From Parascedosporium putredinis (lineage: Eukaryota; Ascomycota; Sordariomycetes; Microascales; Microascaceae), in NCBI GenBank assembly GCA_949357655.1, contig CASHTG010000006.1:558001-622000 (forward strand): DNA of 64,000 nucleotides, in the 5' to 3' direction. This document shows, piece after piece, positions 61,501 to 64,000 of the stretch. Position numbers and translations under genes: made by a program. Within the stretch, counting starts at the first letter, position 1; every line of letters begins with the position of its first letter. The notes under the pieces are model-generated. The model was not told the origin of the DNA. It saw nothing but the letters and a program-made list of their open reading frames with translations, and searched no databases.

Positions 61501-64000
61501 ATAGAACTCGCCAAAACCTTACCTTGGTCCCTTCTTACGAGAAATGAAGGTCTCGGGTGAAGCGATCAATATTCCCCTCGCGTCAAATGGCAATACGGGA
61601 AATACGGCCATGAATTACGTCCCGCTGATAGCCCGTGCTAACCAGCGGAGATGATCTTTTTCATATCGTGCCGTATTCCCAACTTCCTCCACTGCATCAT
61701 GCCCGATGTCCGTCGCTTTTAACCCCTCTCTCGCTAGATCTCATCTCTTACGAGGATTGAGGATTCACCCTCCCCTCTCCCTCTAGACGGGTCACCGTCA
61801 GAGTACACATACAATCCACACCAGATATCCACCAATCATAGTTAACGGGGTTTTCAAGGGACAAGGAACAAGAGCCAAAAAGAGGAAGTCTGAATGCCCT
61901 CCGATGCGCTCTACACAACTATTTACCCCTCCAGGTAGGCTTGATTATTAACCTCTATTTCCATCAGCAGTTAGAGGAACCATTTTGCTCCGAGGCCGGC
62001 TAGCTCTACTCCTCTTGTTGATGGTAGCCTGGGGTCCTCGACAGTCGACAGGGGAACTTTCTCCAAGTCATCAAAACACGGCCAACGCGATAAACTTTGT
62101 TGAATGCTCTTTTTAGCTGAAGCCCTTGTCTGGTCACTGCGCTCGAAGGATTTAGCCTCCTATCTGGCCAGCATGGCCAATTTCCGCGTATCGTAACTAT
62201 CTAGATATCTCTCCTGCCTGGAAGAGAATTGTAGTCTTCTCACTAATACAGTCCATGCCAAATGTCGATGATGCTCCAGTGCCTTTTGAGGCCCGATTCC
62301 CACTCCCGACTTTCATAATGTATTTCTCTTATATCTTCCTTTTTGATGGAGGATCATCGACGCAAGCCGTTTTTAGGCCAGTCCCTTTCTCCGACAAAAG
62401 TACTCGGCGCCCGGTTATCAACAGCACAAATAGAAAGTGCGACTCTCAAAACTAATCTACCACTACATATACATGTACTGTTCCCGTGCTGCGAGGCATC
62501 TTCTCTGCCGAGCTTCCCCATTCCTCCACGTGCCTAGACTTCACTCCATAAGCACACATAACGAAGGGCGGTGACCAATTCTCACTCTAGGCCTAGTCGG
62601 TTAACTCCGGCCAATAATGGCCTAGAGGGCCCTGAGGTATTCCCGGCCATGGATATGAATCGTTCCTGCACGCCTATAATCTAGCTGCATGAGCAAACAT
62701 CCGCGTGCATATTGATATCCGGGATGATATGGCGTTCCTGCGTGAAGATGTCAACCCTATTAATGCATTCTTCCTCCCTTACGCCGCTCACGGCCCATCG
62801 TGTAACTCAAGAGGATCTCCCATCATCAATACTTGGAGCCTGCTATGCCACACCATGCTCGACACTTCATCTTGCCATGCCATATCCTCTTTGATCACAA
62901 CACTTTCGATTTAGGGCGAAAAGATTCTTAGTACCACTCTCATCAGACTAAATACCCCACGATTTGATTCATACATGTGGCAACAACGCGATGACAACGG
63001 GAGGGAGGTGCTCACTGCTGTTACAATTCTCTAGCTCTCCCATTAGAGTCTACTTGACAACGCCCGCTACAATCGTAGAGCAAACTCAACTCGCCTCCGG
63101 CGCTCTTTCTGACCCCAGTTTAGACTTCTTGGATCTCCACCTTTTGTGACTTTGTCGACTGCGAGTCTGCCATACAGTGGATAACAAACGAGGCGTAATA
63201 CCGTGACCCTTCATCCATCCGCCAACCCCCTTTCGAGTATCCCTTCTAAAAGATGGACAGGTATGATTATCTTCCTCCACTCCCTCCCCCAGAGAGTGGA
63301 AAACAGGATAACTAACCGCTTGAGAAACTGCAGAAAGCCATCAATCTATCTCAACAACGCACCCCGGGCCTCAAGCCAGAGCCTCACCCCAAGACCGCGA
63401 GTTCTTAGATTTGATAAAAAGGGGTCTCCATTTTTCAAAACATCCATTTGAAGGAAATATGGAAAGCGCGCCGGCTTAGCCACTTCAGCTTCTTCCCACT
63501 TCCTTTGTCAGCCGCAAGAGGCGACATCAAGGTAACCCAGCGCCACCCGCCCGTGCATGTATGTAGGTCATCAGCTTTTTCCCACGCGGAGTCTCCATCC
63601 TCTCGGTGACCCAAGCGAACCGGATATGCATGAAATAAAATCCATCCGCGGCCTCGAAGATTATACCTGCTTCACCAACCCTTCACCAACCATCCGAAAC
63701 TTCGGATCGAAGGAGGTTACGCGCTGATTCTCATGAATTCCTGCCCCCATTTTAGTCACACAACTGCCGGCAGACATCATCACGTCAGATCGTTTTAAAA
63801 AGGACCATTTACCTTTGTTTGGGCTACTTGAACACCGAACTTGTATTGTAGATCCCATAAAGTTGGGCGACCATCATCGGGGCATGGTCGAATACACGAG
63901 ACGTGGATCCGGTAACTGGCAGATGGCCACATCCAGCGACCCTACCCATTCCATTCACGTGCACAGTATGAAGCATCAACAGCGCCAGGACAACAGACCG
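55523..64000. other. Gene-free flank, part 2
   Basis: Only short frames (at most 167 codons, 56694-57197 +, with an overlapping 148-codon frame on the other strand) and no recognisable domain, tRNA, terminal repeats or transposase/reverse-transcriptase motif. Composition is mixed, without long tracts, except a coding-like 15-bp tandem repeat at 57724-57813. A perfect TGACGTCA stands at 61186-61193 with no gene near it. Confidence 0.5.
57724..57813 (-). repeat. 15-bp tandem repeat x6 (KVGEA units on minus strand)
   Basis: Six adjacent copies of gcttctcctactttt on the + strand; copy 1 has one change (CCTTT) and copy 6 one change (TTCTTC). On the minus strand they encode KVGEA-type units inside an open 95-codon frame (57875-57588) starting MATMFMHAPNRRVKTF. 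Near-identity of the copies shows recent expansion. Whether the frame is a gene is unknown; no domain or signal peptide is seen. Confidence 0.95.

Overview
The window is nuclear DNA of a filamentous ascomycete (Pezizomycotina, probably Sordariomycetes). The evidence is short GT-AG introns (about 70-140 nt) with CTAAC/CTAAT-like branch sites, a nuclear tRNA-Asp with a canonical position-37/38 intron, secreted enzymes with N-terminal signal peptides, a Git3/cAMP-receptor-like GPCR, a fungal GH53 galactanase and a Fet3-type multicopper oxidase. Species level cannot be read from the sequence. No virus, CRISPR array, rRNA operon or intact transposon was found.

Layout. 1.5-3.9 kb (-): secreted bicovalent-flavin (GOOX/BBE) oxidase with a long Glu-Pro-Val repeat tail. 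9.3 kb (-): tRNA-Asp(GTC). 11.3-12.6 kb (+): secreted lactonase-type beta-propeller, convergent with a lysophospholipid acyltransferase at 13.1-14.6 kb (-). 16.6-18.1 kb (+): mitochondrial NADH kinase (POS5-like), convergent with a Gfo/Idh/MocA oxidoreductase at 18.6-19.9 kb (-). 23.1-24.7 kb (-): seven-TM receptor. 28.5-30.4 kb (+): GPI-type 5'-nucleotidase. 32.0-32.7 kb (+): unidentified small membrane protein with a Asp-Phe repeat. 33.3-34.3 kb (-): GH53 endo-galactanase. 38.8-39.9 kb (-): unidentified multi-pass membrane protein. 40.9-41.7 kb (-): NAD(P)-binding protein. 44.3-45.5 kb (+): HPP-family membrane protein. 48.5-50.7 kb (-): multicopper oxidase with a collagen-like tail. The last 13 kb, and 34.3-38.8 kb, hold no gene I can support.

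The genes do not form an obvious cluster or pathway; they look like an ordinary chromosomal neighbourhood rich in secreted and membrane functions. The dominant oddity is technical: most conserved genes need one to five single-base frame corrections, nearly always one base missing from a short homopolymer. When the slips I located are counted, the spliced lengths of nine genes become exact multiples of three. I read this as uncorrected long-read consensus error rather than pseudogenes, so gene spans below are given across the slips.

The most interesting biology is two unrelated secreted oxidases that each carry a repetitive acidic C-terminal extension (EEPVE-type in one, Gly-X-Asp triplets in the other).
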